A stretch of DNA of 64,000 bases from an uncultured Alphaproteobacteria bacterium. GTDB lineage: Bacteria; Pseudomonadota; Alphaproteobacteria; CAAHEQ01; UBA3637. Every line of letters begins with the position of its first letter. Positions within the stretch are counted from its first letter, which is position 1. Where the stretch lies: assembly GCA_944391565.1 (NCBI GenBank), contig CALXUB010000007.1, positions 37,605-101,604 of the forward strand, written 5' to 3'. Both the position numbers and the translations under genes were made by a program. Below are positions 1 to 8,311 of this stretch, one piece after another. Below the pieces are notes generated by a model. The model made no database searches. It saw nothing but the letters and a program-made list of their open reading frames with translations, and was not told the origin of the DNA.

Positions 1-2
1 AA

Positions 3-206
3 CGGTATTTTTTCTTTTTATTGATGGGTTTTCTAACTTTTTTCCGCGGTTCTTCGGAAGCAAAGGCAGAACGGATTTGCGTTAATACTTCGGTTGCCAA
101 TGCCTGTGAGGCCGCCGGCTATCGGTATTGTGATCAAGATGGAAAATGTTATACACCCGGAGCATATGATCAATCTGCTTGTTATAATCCCTATACGGGC
201 AGCTAA
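3..206 (+). CDS. Small secreted cysteine-containing protein (5' end cut by window edge)
   Basis: The reading frame is open to the left edge, so the true start is probably outside. The visible N-terminus reads as a hydrophobic signal-peptide core (Phe/Leu-rich, then GFLTFF) followed by an SSEAKA-type signal peptidase site. The mature part is about 40 residues with five cysteines and many Tyr/Asn/Gly. No family is recognised. An in-frame TTG (21) and ATG (24) exist but would leave only a short signal peptide. It is one of three cysteine-containing secreted proteins in the window, with those at 56414 and 63151. The glycosyltransferase follows 6 bases after its stop. Confidence 0.55.
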   Translation, partial: RYFFFLLMGFLTFFRGSSEAKAERICVNTSVANACEAAGYRYCDQDGKCYTPGAYDQSACYNPYTGS

Positions 207-212
207 TTAAAA

Positions 213-2150
213 ATGGCTTTTTTAAATGTTTCTGTAATTGTGCCGGTTTATAATGCACAAAAAACAGTAGCTATAGCTTTAGATTCGCTGCTCTGTCAAA
301 CTGAGAAGGCTTTTGAAATAATTTGTGTAAATGACGGTTCTGATGATCAGACGAATAGCATTTTGCAAAATTATGTTCGTAAGGACAAGCGGATTCGATT
401 GATAACACAGACAAATCAAGGAGCCGGAGCTGCTCGGAACAAGGGATTGTCAAAGGCTCGGGGTGAATATATTTTCTTTATGGATGCGGATGACTTTGTC
501 ATGCCTGATTTTCTATCCGAAGCCGTTGCTTTTGCAAGAAAAAATAATGCTCAAATTACTTTGTTTAATGCGGGTGTCATCGATTCGCAAAATCATTTTG
601 TTTCAAAACCGACTTCTTCGTTTTTATCAAAATTGCCGGAGACGTTTTCTTTTAAAACATTACCTCAAAAAGAAAAAGATGATTTTTATTTGGAAACACC
701 GCTTGTTCCCTGGAATAAATTATTTAAACGTCAATTTTTGATAAGCCATCATCTTTCTTTCGGAACAACGCAAACTTCAGAGGATATATCTTTTAATTTA
801 ATTGCTTTGGCGCAAGCAGATAAGATATCATATCTTCCAGAAACGTATTACTATTACCGTGTTGATCAAAAAAAATCACTTTCGACAAAAAGGCCAAAAG
901 ATTTAATGGCCGCTTATCACGCCGTTCAGGATGCCGATCGGCATCTTTTAAAAAAGTATCCGGATTTGGCATATGCTTTAAAAAGATATGAACTGTTTCA
1001 ATATTTAACTTGGCTTCGGCGGTATATCGGGGTTTATCCGGTTTCCTCGTTTTATCAAAAAGTGCAAGAGCGATTGATAAAAGCGCAGCAGATGGATGAA
1101 AAGAGGCTTTATCGATCTTTTAATAAACCTTATTTTGATATTGTAAAATGCCAATCTTATGAAAAAACGCTATATGCAACAGCTGGCTTTGCCTTATCTC
1201 CGTCAAAAGGAATAATCTTTCGAATAAAAAGAAAGATATATTTTTTAAAACAGTTTATTTTAAATCAGAAACAATCTTGGCAATTTGCAAAACATATTTT
1301 TTCTTTAGAAAAAAAGATTTCAACGATAGCTCCATTAAAAGATAATGCCGTTGTTGTTGTTTTTGCGATTGACTCGGCATATATTCCTTTGTTCAGTGTT
1401 GCCTTGCAGTCCATTTTAGAGCATTTAACAAAAGAAAATTTTTATGATTTTGTTGTTTTGGAAAAAGATATTCCTGAAAACGATAAAGATATTTTAAGAA
1501 AACAGATTTCAAGTTATTCCAATTGTTCACTGCGTTTTTGGAATATGACTTCCATTTTGAATATTTTGGGAGATTCATTTTTATACGAATCGGCACATAT
1601 TTCAAAAACAGCTTACTACCGCCTTTTTATTCCTTTTATTTTGAAGGCATTTGTTCAATTTTTAAAAGAAAGCGGTTCGGATGATGTGTGCTTGGTTTTA
1701 ACTGGGCCGAAGCGGACCAATAAAGAAGAAGTTTTTCAAACGATAGCTTCTTTCAAAAAATATCAACATAAGATTATTCAAACGGGCTTTGTGGATGATG
1801 CGGATATGCCTGTTTTATACAGTGGTGCTCTTTCGTTTGCTTATTTGAGTTTAAGTGAAGGATTTGGCCTTCCTGTTTTGGAAGCCATGCAATGTAAAAC
1901 GCCGGTTTTGGCGTCTCATTTGACTTCATTGCCGGAAGTTGGCGGAGAGGCGGCTTTGTATGTTTCTGGCCGAGATATAAAAGAAACAGCTCATGCTTTA
2001 TTCAGACTTTACAGCGAGCCGTTCTTACGCCAAAGTATGGCTGAAAAAGGAATAAAACAAGCGTCATTTTTTTCTTGTGAAAAGACGGCTGGAAAAATTA
2101 TGGGAAAATATCTATCTTTGGCAGCTGACAAAAGGAAATTGGAAAAATAG
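213..2150 (+). CDS. Mosaic glycosyltransferase: GT2 + truncated GT8 + GT4 C-terminal half
   Basis: This 645-residue protein probably transfers sugars for surface polysaccharide or LPS. Residues 5-250 are a family 2 (GT-A) domain: SVIVPVYNA start, NDGSDDQT nucleotide-binding segment, and a DADDF variant of the DXD motif near residue 92. From about residue 375 a family 8-like N-terminal half begins (VVFAIDSAYIPLFSVALQSI) and runs to YYRLFIPFIL near 478. The sequence then becomes the C-terminal half of a family 4 (GT-B) enzyme, with the E-x7-E motif EGFGLPVLE near 549. The GT8 part lacks its C-terminal half and the GT4 part lacks its N-terminal Rossmann domain, so only the GT2 unit looks complete. 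The frame is intact across the joints. No clear Shine-Dalgarno is seen before the ATG. Confidence 0.85.
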   Translation: MAFLNVSVIVPVYNAQKTVAIALDSLLCQTEKAFEIICVNDGSDDQTNSILQNYVRKDKRIRLITQTNQGAGAARNKGLSKARGEYIFFMDADDFVMPDFLSEAVAFARKNNAQITLFNAGVIDSQNHFVSKPTSSFLSKLPETFSFKTLPQKEKDDFYLETPLVPWNKLFKRQFLISHHLSFGTTQTSEDISFNLIALAQADKISYLPETYYYYRVDQKKSLSTKRPKDLMAAYHAVQDADRHLLKKYPDLAYALKRYELFQYLTWLRRYIGVYPVSSFYQKVQERLIKAQQMDEKRLYRSFNKPYFDIVKCQSYEKTLYATAGFALSPSKGIIFRIKRKIYFLKQFILNQKQSWQFAKHIFSLEKKISTIAPLKDNAVVVVFAIDSAYIPLFSVALQSILEHLTKENFYDFVVLEKDIPENDKDILRKQISSYSNCSLRFWNMTSILNILGDSFLYESAHISKTAYYRLFIPFILKAFVQFLKESGSDDVCLVLTGPKRTNKEEVFQTIASFKKYQHKIIQTGFVDDADMPVLYSGALSFAYLSLSEGFGLPVLEAMQCKTPVLASHLTSLPEVGGEAALYVSGRDIKETAHALFRLYSEPFLRQSMAEKGIKQASFFSCEKTAGKIMGKYLSLAADKRKLEK

Positions 2151-2154
2151 AAAA

Positions 2155-2179
2155 AAGCGCACTTCATTTTGGTGCGCTT
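2155..2179 (-). terminator. Bidirectional intrinsic terminator
   Basis: An 8-bp stem (AAGCGCAC / GTGCGCTT) with a 9-base loop lies between the convergent glycosyltransferase and the helical-protein gene. On the minus strand it is followed by a run of six T. On the plus strand the T-run is weaker. Confidence 0.75.
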
Positions 2180-2190
2180 CTTGTTTAACC

Positions 2191-3039
2191 TCACATATTT
2201 CGAACAGATATATGCAGATTCATGCGTGTTGCTTTTTCCATACTCCTGAAAACAATGTCATCCATCAGGTTTTTGACAAAAGCAGCTCCTTCTTGGTTTC
2301 CTGTCTGCAACAGGGTGTTTTTTGTAATGTCGGCAATTTCACGGATTTTATAGGTCGCGTTTTCTTTATTATATTTTTGGTAAAGAGAATGCATTTCTGC
2401 GGCCGCCTCTTTTTCTGAAAGTTTCTCAAGTTTATCAGCTGTTGTTTTGGCGGTTTGAGCTGCCATTTTTTGCAGTGCATCCATTGCCTGTTGAGTTTGC
2501 GGAGAATAAACACCGCTAGCTGCCAAAAGTTTTGCAAAGTATTCCAGCTTCTGCATTTGAGTTGCAAAAGGTTTCTTCAAAAACGCAACAGCATTCGGAT
2601 TTATAATTTGCCTAATTTCTCCTTTTTTATTCTGCTCTTTAAATTGTTCTACGGCAATTAACGTTCGAGCCGTGGCTTGACCTTCCAAATACTCATCTTT
2701 GATCATTCGGGGAACTAAGTTCATTTGGTCAATAATAAAGCCGGTTTTGGGGAGGACATTCGGTAAAAATTTACCTTTTCCCATGTATTTTTGTTCGGCA
2801 GCCGTCAAATCTGCAGCTGTCACTTGTCCTGCTCCCATTTCTTTTAGTTTCGCAAGTTTTCCTTGAAAAGAAGGGCCTTTTTCTTCAATAATATTTGACA
2901 AAAGCGGGGCTTTTTCAGGATCTTTATCATACAATGCACCAAGCCATTTTAAGGTTTCTTCCAGCTCATTGAGACGACCTTTCTTTTCGCAAATCAACAT
3001 ACCGATTAGGCCATCCCACTTTTGTAATAAAGCATCCAT
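2191..3039 (-). CDS. Hypothetical helical protein
   Basis: No family is recognised in this 282-residue protein. It has no signal peptide or membrane segment, is rich in Lys, Glu, Ala, Gln and Leu, and looks almost entirely alpha-helical. One stretch near residues 195-225 (many Lys/Glu/Ala) has coiled-coil character. It resembles in style, but not clearly in sequence, the 328-residue cytosolic helical protein at 10103. It is transcribed alone from its own sigma70-like promoter at 3071-3099 and ends at the hairpin at 2155-2179. An AACGGAGAAGAAA ribosome-binding region precedes the ATG. The function is unknown. Confidence 0.7.
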   Translation of the reverse strand: MDALLQKWDGLIGMLICEKKGRLNELEETLKWLGALYDKDPEKAPLLSNIIEEKGPSFQGKLAKLKEMGAGQVTAADLTAAEQKYMGKGKFLPNVLPKTGFIIDQMNLVPRMIKDEYLEGQATARTLIAVEQFKEQNKKGEIRQIINPNAVAFLKKPFATQMQKLEYFAKLLAASGVYSPQTQQAMDALQKMAAQTAKTTADKLEKLSEKEAAAEMHSLYQKYNKENATYKIREIADITKNTLLQTGNQEGAAFVKNLMDDIVFRSMEKATRMNLHISVRNM

Positions 3040-3070
3040 TTTCTTCTCCGTTGTTTATTAAAACAAGAAA

Positions 3071-3099
3071 AGAATACCACGAAACTTGCAAAACGTCAA
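3071..3099 (-). promoter_or_regulatory. Sigma70-like promoter for the 2191-3039 gene
   Basis: On the minus strand: TTGACG, 17-base spacer, TATTCT, about 32 bases before the ATG. It lies in the gap downstream of fabI. Confidence 0.65.
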
Positions 3100-3106
3100 G
3101 CGGAAC

Positions 3107-3937
3107 TCAGTCAGACAGTTTGAAATCCATCAGTAATTCGCCGATTTGGCGGGCGTTTTTCGGATTGATCATACCCAATTTATGATATCCGGCATCGACA
3201 TGAATGATTTCGCTTGTCACGCCTGAAGATAAATCGCTGAGCAAATAAAGCCCCGTACCGCCGACATCTTCAATTGTCACATTACGTTCCAAAGGAGCAT
3301 TCAGCTCATTCCAATTTAAAATTTGTTTGAAATCTCCGATTCCGGCAGCTGCCAGTGTCCGAATTGGACCGGCAGAAATTGCATTGACACGAATATTCTG
3401 GCCTCCTAAATCGAAAGCGATAAAGTGAATAGAGGCTTCCAAAGCTGCTTTTGCGACACCCATGACATTGTAGTTGGGGACATATTTTTCAGCGCCAAGA
3501 TATGTCAGGGTTAAACATGAACCGCCGTTAGGCATCAATTCGGCCGCTCTGCGGCAGACATCTGTAAAAGAATAAGCTGAAATCAGCATGCTTTTGGAAA
3601 AGTTTTCGGGCGTTGTATCAACATAACGGCCCTTTAATTCATTTTTATCGGAAAAAGCAATCGCGTGAACGACGAAATCCAAAGTTCCCCATTCTTTTTT
3701 CAATGTGTCAAAAACAGAATCCATACTTTCTTTATTTGTGACGTCACAAGGCAAAATCATTTTACTACCCAGGGAATCAGCCAAAGGACGAACTCGTTTT
3801 TCCAAAGCCTCTCCTTGGTATGTGAAAGCAATTTCAGCGCCTTCCTGTGCAACGGCTTTTGCAATACCCCAAGCAATGGAATGATCATTGGCAACACCCA
3901 TAATCAGGCCGCGTTTGTTTTTCATCAAATCAGTCAT
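3107..3937 (-). CDS. fabI: Enoyl-[acyl-carrier-protein] reductase (NADH)
   Basis: FabI carries out the last reduction in each cycle of type II fatty-acid elongation, turning trans-2-enoyl-ACP into acyl-ACP with NADH. The 276-residue length is typical. The N-terminal GLIMGVANDHSIAWGIAKA segment is the FabI version of the SDR dinucleotide site. The catalytic Tyr146, Tyr156 and Lys163 fall at the same numbers as in E. coli FabI, with YNVMGVAKAALE spanning the Tyr/Lys pair. The GGA-type Shine-Dalgarno (AAGGAT) 6 bases before the ATG fixes the start. It is transcribed alone from a promoter at 3970-3999. The Ala/Gly-rich substrate loop (AAAGIGDF) is intact. This is the only fatty-acid synthesis gene in the window. 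Confidence 0.97.
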   Translation of the reverse strand: MTDLMKNKRGLIMGVANDHSIAWGIAKAVAQEGAEIAFTYQGEALEKRVRPLADSLGSKMILPCDVTNKESMDSVFDTLKKEWGTLDFVVHAIAFSDKNELKGRYVDTTPENFSKSMLISAYSFTDVCRRAAELMPNGGSCLTLTYLGAEKYVPNYNVMGVAKAALEASIHFIAFDLGGQNIRVNAISAGPIRTLAAAGIGDFKQILNWNELNAPLERNVTIEDVGGTGLYLLSDLSSGVTSEIIHVDAGYHKLGMINPKNARQIGELLMDFKLSD

Positions 3938-3969
3938 TTTTTATCCTTTTTCCTCTATGTTTATTTTAA

Positions 3970-3999
3970 GTTATAGCTAAATAAACATAAAAAAATCAA
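3970..3999 (-). promoter_or_regulatory. Probable fabI promoter
   Basis: On the minus strand: TTGATT, 18-base spacer, TATAAC, about 33 bases before the fabI ATG. The rest of 3938-4256 (about 320 bases without a gene) holds this promoter, the greA promoter and leader terminator, and an AT-rich stretch in which nothing else is recognised. Confidence 0.5.
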
Positions 4000-4146
4000 A
4001 AAAGCAAACCTTTTTTCGTGACTTTTTTGTGACAGTCTGAAATTATTTTGACACCATAATTCGCACCGGAAGTGTTCAGAGAAAATAGTTTTTGAATATT
4101 TTCGCACCTATATTCGCATCCATAATGAAAATGCGTGAAAAAAAAC

Positions 4147-4175
4147 TTGCAATTTAAAAAAAGAAGACTTACACT
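4147..4175 (+). promoter_or_regulatory. Probable greA promoter
   Basis: TTGCAA, 17-base spacer, TACACT. The predicted start near 4182 is only about 18 bases before the hairpin at 4200, so most of the short leader would be the terminator itself. Confidence 0.55.
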
Positions 4176-4199
4176 GACTTTATACACACAAAAAAAAAC

Positions 4200-4226
4200 C
4201 AGCATTTCAGATGCTGCGTTTTTTTT
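4200..4226 (+). terminator. Terminator inside the greA leader (attenuator-like)
   Basis: A 6-bp stem CAGCAT / ATGCTG with loop TTCAG is followed by CG and eight T. An A-run precedes it. It sits between the predicted greA promoter and the greA ribosome-binding site, so it would release an RNA of about 45 nt unless read through. Confidence 0.7.
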
Positions 4227-4256
4227 ATTACTTTATTTAAAAAGGAGATTAAAAAA

Positions 4257-4733
4257 ATGGAAACAAAAATTCCGATGACACGTGATGGCTACGAAAGATT
4301 ACAAGACGAATTAAAGAACCTGAAATTTAATGAACGACATGAGATTATTGCGGCAATTGAAGAAGCACGTTCTCACGGTGATTTGTCTGAAAATGCGGAA
4401 TATCATGCCGCTCGCGAACGTCAAAGCTTCGTCGAAGGGCGTATTCAAGAGCTGGAGGCTGCTTTGAGTCGTTCTCAAATTATTGATGTCAAATCTTTAT
4501 CAGGGGATAAAGTTGTTTTCGGTGCGACGGTTGATTTAAATGACGCTGATACGGATATCAAGACAACTTATCAAATTGTCGGACAATATGAAGCCAATTT
4601 GGATAAAGGTTTAATTTCCTTGCAATCGCCGCTGGCTCGTGCTTTAATCGGAAAAGAGGTCGGTGATTTTGTGGAATTTTCGACCCCCGGAGGAATGAAG
4701 ACATACGAAATCTTAAAGGTAAGATTTGTATAA
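4257..4733 (+). CDS. greA: Transcription elongation factor GreA
   Basis: GreA enters the RNA polymerase secondary channel and stimulates cleavage of backtracked RNA. The 158-residue length is standard. Residues 10-78 form the N-terminal coiled coil, with the acidic tip DLSENAEY carrying Asp42 and Glu45, the residues that hold the catalytic magnesium. Residues 82-156 are the FKBP-like C-terminal domain, with the conserved [14 protein letters not shown] segment. A strong AAAGGAG ribosome-binding site precedes the ATG. trxB starts 11 bases downstream, so the two are probably co-transcribed. The leader carries a terminator (4200-4226), suggesting attenuation control. Confidence 0.97.
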   Translation: METKIPMTRDGYERLQDELKNLKFNERHEIIAAIEEARSHGDLSENAEYHAARERQSFVEGRIQELEAALSRSQIIDVKSLSGDKVVFGATVDLNDADTDIKTTYQIVGQYEANLDKGLISLQSPLARALIGKEVGDFVEFSTPGGMKTYEILKVRFV

Positions 4734-4744
4734 GGAAACATAAA

Positions 4745-5674
4745 ATGCATCATCAAGTTGTTATTTTAGGCGCCGGACCGGCTGGTTATACGGCAGCGCT
4801 TTATGCTGCCCGCTCCGGATTGAATCCTGTTGTCGTCACCGGACCGTTGCCCGGTGGTCAGCTGGTTTACACGCATCATATTGAAAACTTTCCGGGGTTT
4901 ATGAATGTTCCCGGTGTCGAGTTGATAGAATCTTTTGATCGGCAAGTTTTAGGTCTTGGCGTTTCTTTTACGCATGAGGCTGTTGAGAAAGTTGATTTTT
5001 CCAGTCGACCGTTTCATTTGGATTTGTCAGGAGGCGAACATATAACCGCCAATGCGGTGATTATTGCCATGGGTTCTTCTCCAAGATGGTTGGGTATTCC
5101 CGGGGAAGAAAGTTTTAAAGGCAAAGGCATTTCCATTTGTGCGACATGTGACGGTTTTTTCTATCGTGGTAAAAAAGTTGTTGTTATCGGTGGCGGAAAT
5201 ACGGCTTTATACGAGGCGATTTTCCTGTCGACTTTTGCTGCTTCCGTGACGGTTATTCATCGTAATGAGCGACTGAGCGGTGAAAAAGCCTTGATGGATC
5301 AGGTTATGAGACATCCTAAAATCAATATCTTATGGAATACGGAAGTCGAATCTTTCGTGGGACATGAAAAACTGACAAAAGTGGTTTTAAAAAATTTAAA
5401 GACAGACGAAGTGACAGATTTGCCTGTGGATGGGGCTTTTGTGGCCATCGGTCAAACGCCGAATACGGCTTTGTTTAAGGGGCAACTTGAAATAGATCCT
5501 CAAGGCTTTATTGTCACTAATCATGAGACGCGGGAGACCAGTATACCCGGTGTTTTTGCTGCCGGCGATATACAAGAGCCTATTTATCGGCAAGCCATAA
5601 TTGCCTGTGGTTCAGGCTGCATTGCGGCGTTAAGCGCTGAAAAGTTCTTGTTAGAAGGGGCTGTCCGTTTTTAA
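4745..5674 (+). CDS. trxB: Thioredoxin-disulfide reductase
   Basis: TrxB passes electrons from NADPH through FAD and a redox disulfide to thioredoxin. The 309-residue protein has the FAD motif GAGPAG (residues 9-14), the active-site CATCD (Cys132 and Cys135), a second dinucleotide motif GGGNTA, and the C-terminal FAD segment GVFAAGDI. The NADPH-selecting HRNE...R basic residues are visible after GGGNTA. It directly follows greA. It would supply reducing power to cytosolic thioredoxins and peroxide defence. The length and motif spacing are normal. Confidence 0.96.
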   Translation: MHHQVVILGAGPAGYTAALYAARSGLNPVVVTGPLPGGQLVYTHHIENFPGFMNVPGVELIESFDRQVLGLGVSFTHEAVEKVDFSSRPFHLDLSGGEHITANAVIIAMGSSPRWLGIPGEESFKGKGISICATCDGFFYRGKKVVVIGGGNTALYEAIFLSTFAASVTVIHRNERLSGEKALMDQVMRHPKINILWNTEVESFVGHEKLTKVVLKNLKTDEVTDLPVDGAFVAIGQTPNTALFKGQLEIDPQGFIVTNHETRETSIPGVFAAGDIQEPIYRQAIIACGSGCIAALSAEKFLLEGAVRF

Positions 5675-5765
5675 TCCGTCTTGCCCGATGTGCTGTTGAG
5701 AAAAAAGAGATGACTTTTTTGTTTTTTTCGGATATAACATCCGAGGTACCAAAAAAGGATGAGAG

Positions 5766-6866
5766 ATGCGTTTACCGTCTATTTTAAGTCGATATATTTC
5801 GAAAAATTTTTTTCTGGCTTTTCTCGGCTCACTGTTTGTGCTGATCGCACTTATTTTATTATTCGATGTGATTGATTTGCTGCGTCGGGCTTCGTCCGAG
5901 GAAAGTATGACTTTCGGTGATGTTGTGGGGCTTGGCCTATTGAAGCTTCCTCAAATGGTGCCGGTTATTCTGCCGTTTGCTGTTTTAATCGGGGCATTGG
6001 TGACATTTTATCGGTTGAGTAAAAGCAATGAATTGGTTATTGCACGTTCTGCGGGGTTATCTGTTTGGAACTTTCTTATGCCGGTTTTTGTGGTCACATT
6101 TTTAATCGGTGTTTTCAATGTGACGGTTTTTAATCCTTTTTCGGCCACAATGCGTCAGAAATATGATATGATGGAAGGATTGAAATTTGATAATCAAACG
6201 GGTTTTTCCTGGAGTTCGAAAGGGTTGTGGCTGAGAGAAAAAAAAGGTGACAACCCCATTGTCGTGCATGCAGATGCGGTGCATCAGCGGGAACGAGATT
6301 TGTATTTAAAAGATGTATCTGTTTTGGTTTTGAATCCGAATGAAACCTTATCGGTTCAGGTTGAATCGCCGGCAGGTCGGTTGACTGGCAACACTTTGGT
6401 TGTCGCCGAGGGGATTTTATTTACGGAGGATGGGCAAAAGAAGGATTCGGCGGCTTTTAGTTTACCAACGGAATTGAACTTGGATAAAATCATGCAGACT
6501 TTTGAGGAGCCGGAAGAAATATCTTTTTGGGAGCTGCCTTCATTTATCAGACTTTTGGACCGATCAGGGTTTTCATCCATTCGTCATAAGATGCATTTTT
6601 ATACAGTGTTGTCTTCTGTGCTGTATTTGCTGGCAATGGTATTTATTGCGGCGATGTTTGCTTTGTCTCCCAATCAACGGCAAGGTGGCATTTTAATGAA
6701 AGTCTCGGGAGCTGTTTTGTTTGGTTTTCTGTTGTTCTTTGTTTCAAAATTAACGGCAGCTCTCGGCACATCGGGCGGTTTGCCGATTATTTTGGCTACA
6801 TTCGGCCCGTCGATTGTGATGATTTTCGTGGCTGTTTCCGTTTTACTTCATTTGGAAGACGGATAG
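5766..6866 (+). CDS. lptG: LPS export permease LptG (YjgP/YjgQ family)
   Basis: This inner-membrane permease of the LptB2FG transporter extracts lipopolysaccharide from the inner membrane. The 366 residues give three N-terminal membrane segments (about 15-37, 60-80, 100-122), a periplasmic beta-rich domain (about 135-265, with SSKGLWLREKKG near its start), and three C-terminal segments (about 283-360). RYISKNFFLAFL at the N-terminus and QRQGGILMKVSGAVLFGF near 315 are family signatures. LptG rather than LptF is preferred because of its sequence and size. lptF and lptB are not in the window. The start has an AAAGGATGAG ribosome-binding region. It is convergent with recX. Confidence 0.88.
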   Translation: MRLPSILSRYISKNFFLAFLGSLFVLIALILLFDVIDLLRRASSEESMTFGDVVGLGLLKLPQMVPVILPFAVLIGALVTFYRLSKSNELVIARSAGLSVWNFLMPVFVVTFLIGVFNVTVFNPFSATMRQKYDMMEGLKFDNQTGFSWSSKGLWLREKKGDNPIVVHADAVHQRERDLYLKDVSVLVLNPNETLSVQVESPAGRLTGNTLVVAEGILFTEDGQKKDSAAFSLPTELNLDKIMQTFEEPEEISFWELPSFIRLLDRSGFSSIRHKMHFYTVLSSVLYLLAMVFIAAMFALSPNQRQGGILMKVSGAVLFGFLLFFVSKLTAALGTSGGLPIILATFGPSIVMIFVAVSVLLHLEDG

Positions 6867-6887
6867 TTCATTTTATCTATCTTTAAA

Positions 6888-7430
6888 TTATGGATCTTCG
6901 TTTTCTAAGGCTTTTCGAGCTGTTTCATAACTGAAACCGGCTCGGCCTAACACCGCCAAATCTTTTTGATACATCTCTTGACGTTGTTCCTTCGGCCGCC
7001 AAATACCAAGTTTTCTTTTCTTGACAAGTTTGCGGGCAGCTTCCAGATCCATTTCTCCGGTCGAAAGATCTTGTGCTTCGAAAATGTCCTCGATTAACTC
7101 ATCCGTCAGGCCGGCTGTTTTCAGCTTGTTTGTGATGGTTCGAACGGATTTTCCCGATTCGCTCAAGTGTCTGAACGTATTTTCGGCATAACGTCGATTG
7201 TCAATATATCCCAGTCGGACCATTTCTTCGATAACAGAGTCTATCCATTGACCGGTTTCGGGCGGTACATCGCCTCCGTCGCGTTCTACTTTATAAATGC
7301 GGCGCTCTAGAACAGCACGCAATTTTTCCGTTGTGCTTTCATAGCGCGACAAGTAATAAAGGGCAATGTTATATAATCTTTTTTGTGTCAGTTTTTTGGG
7401 CATATTGACATCTTTCTTCTTTCCTGGCAT
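6888..7430 (-). CDS. recX: Regulatory protein RecX
   Basis: RecX caps RecA filaments and restrains recombination. The protein is 180 residues, all-helical, with three RecX repeats. Signature segments are LYNIALYYLSRYE near residue 20 and VRLGYIDNRRYAENTFRHLSESGKS near 75-95. The C-terminal part (KRKLGIWRPKEQRQ, GFSYETARKAL) is the third repeat. A second Met (MPKKL, residue 10) is an alternative start. recA is not in the window. It is divergent from hslO, with 26 bases between starts. Confidence 0.85.
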   Translation of the reverse strand: MPGKKKDVNMPKKLTQKRLYNIALYYLSRYESTTEKLRAVLERRIYKVERDGGDVPPETGQWIDSVIEEMVRLGYIDNRRYAENTFRHLSESGKSVRTITNKLKTAGLTDELIEDIFEAQDLSTGEMDLEAARKLVKKRKLGIWRPKEQRQEMYQKDLAVLGRAGFSYETARKALENEDP

Positions 7431-7456
7431 CGTATCTAAAAAAGGAGCGTTTGTAA

Positions 7457-8311
7457 ATGAATATTATTTTGCCTTTTATTTTAAATGATGGTTTGTTGCG
7501 CGGTCGCTATGTCAAACTCAGCAGTCTGATGAACGATATATTGTGTCATCGTCGTCATCCTCAGCTGATCGAACGGATTTTGGCAGAGGCGGTCACAATC
7601 GGTTTGATGTTGTCTTCGTTCTTGAAGTATGACGGCCTTTTCACTTTGCAAATTCAAGGACAGGGTCCGGTGACATTGTTGGTTGTTGATATTACCGGCG
7701 ACGGGTCGATTCGAACTTCCGTTCGATATGATGAGGCTCTACTGCCGAAGCAAGCTGCCAGTCTTCAGGAAATCTTCGGTTCAGGGGTTTTGGTTTTTAC
7801 GGTTGATCAGGCTGTTCAAAAAGAAGAACGTTATCAGGGAATCGTCGAATTATCCGGTTCTTCTTTAGCCGAAGCGGTGGAGCGTTATTTTCAGGCGTCT
7901 GAACAAATATTAACGCATTTGATCCTTTTTTCAAAAGAGTTGGACGGTTCAATTCAAACAGGCGGGTTGATTGTGCAGATGATGCCTTCGGATAAAGGTG
8001 CTGTTGAACAGCGTTCGGATGCTTTTGAAACAGCGTGTGTTCTGGCGGACAGTCTTCGAAAGGCAGAGTTTTTTGACGAAAATCTGTCTGCGGAAAAAGT
8101 GTTATTTCGGTTATATCATGCCGATCATTTGCTCTTGTTTCCGGCAAAATCAGTGCGTTTCGCCTGTCGCTGTTCGTCGGAAAAAGTCAAGAAAATGCTG
8201 CGAGGGTTTTCATCTCAAGAACTTGAGGATATGTATCAAAACGGTGAAATTCGTGTTGACTGTCAATTCTGTGGCAAAACATATTGTTTTAAAAAAGGAG
8301 AATGGGAATGA
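7457..8311 (+). CDS. hslO: Redox-regulated chaperone Hsp33
   Basis: Hsp33 is a holdase switched on by oxidation and unfolding. The 284-residue protein begins with the family sequence that includes LNDGLLRGRYVKL. Its C-terminal zinc centre is intact: Cys237-x-Cys239 and Cys269-x2-Cys272. These four cysteines form disulfides when peroxide and heat act together. An AAAGGAG ribosome-binding site precedes the ATG. The downstream lipoprotein gene starts in a 4-base ATGA overlap with this stop, so the two form an operon. Its presence fits the oxidative-stress genes nearby. Confidence 0.95.
   Translation: MNIILPFILNDGLLRGRYVKLSSLMNDILCHRRHPQLIERILAEAVTIGLMLSSFLKYDGLFTLQIQGQGPVTLLVVDITGDGSIRTSVRYDEALLPKQAASLQEIFGSGVLVFTVDQAVQKEERYQGIVELSGSSLAEAVERYFQASEQILTHLILFSKELDGSIQTGGLIVQMMPSDKGAVEQRSDAFETACVLADSLRKAEFFDENLSAEKVLFRLYHADHLLLFPAKSVRFACRCSSEKVKKMLRGFSSQELEDMYQNGEIRVDCQFCGKTYCFKKGEWE

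Noticed and set aside
3996..4205. 69-residue open frame on the minus strand
   Set aside because: It lies over the greA promoter and leader terminator, is AT-rich with poor composition and has no ribosome-binding site.
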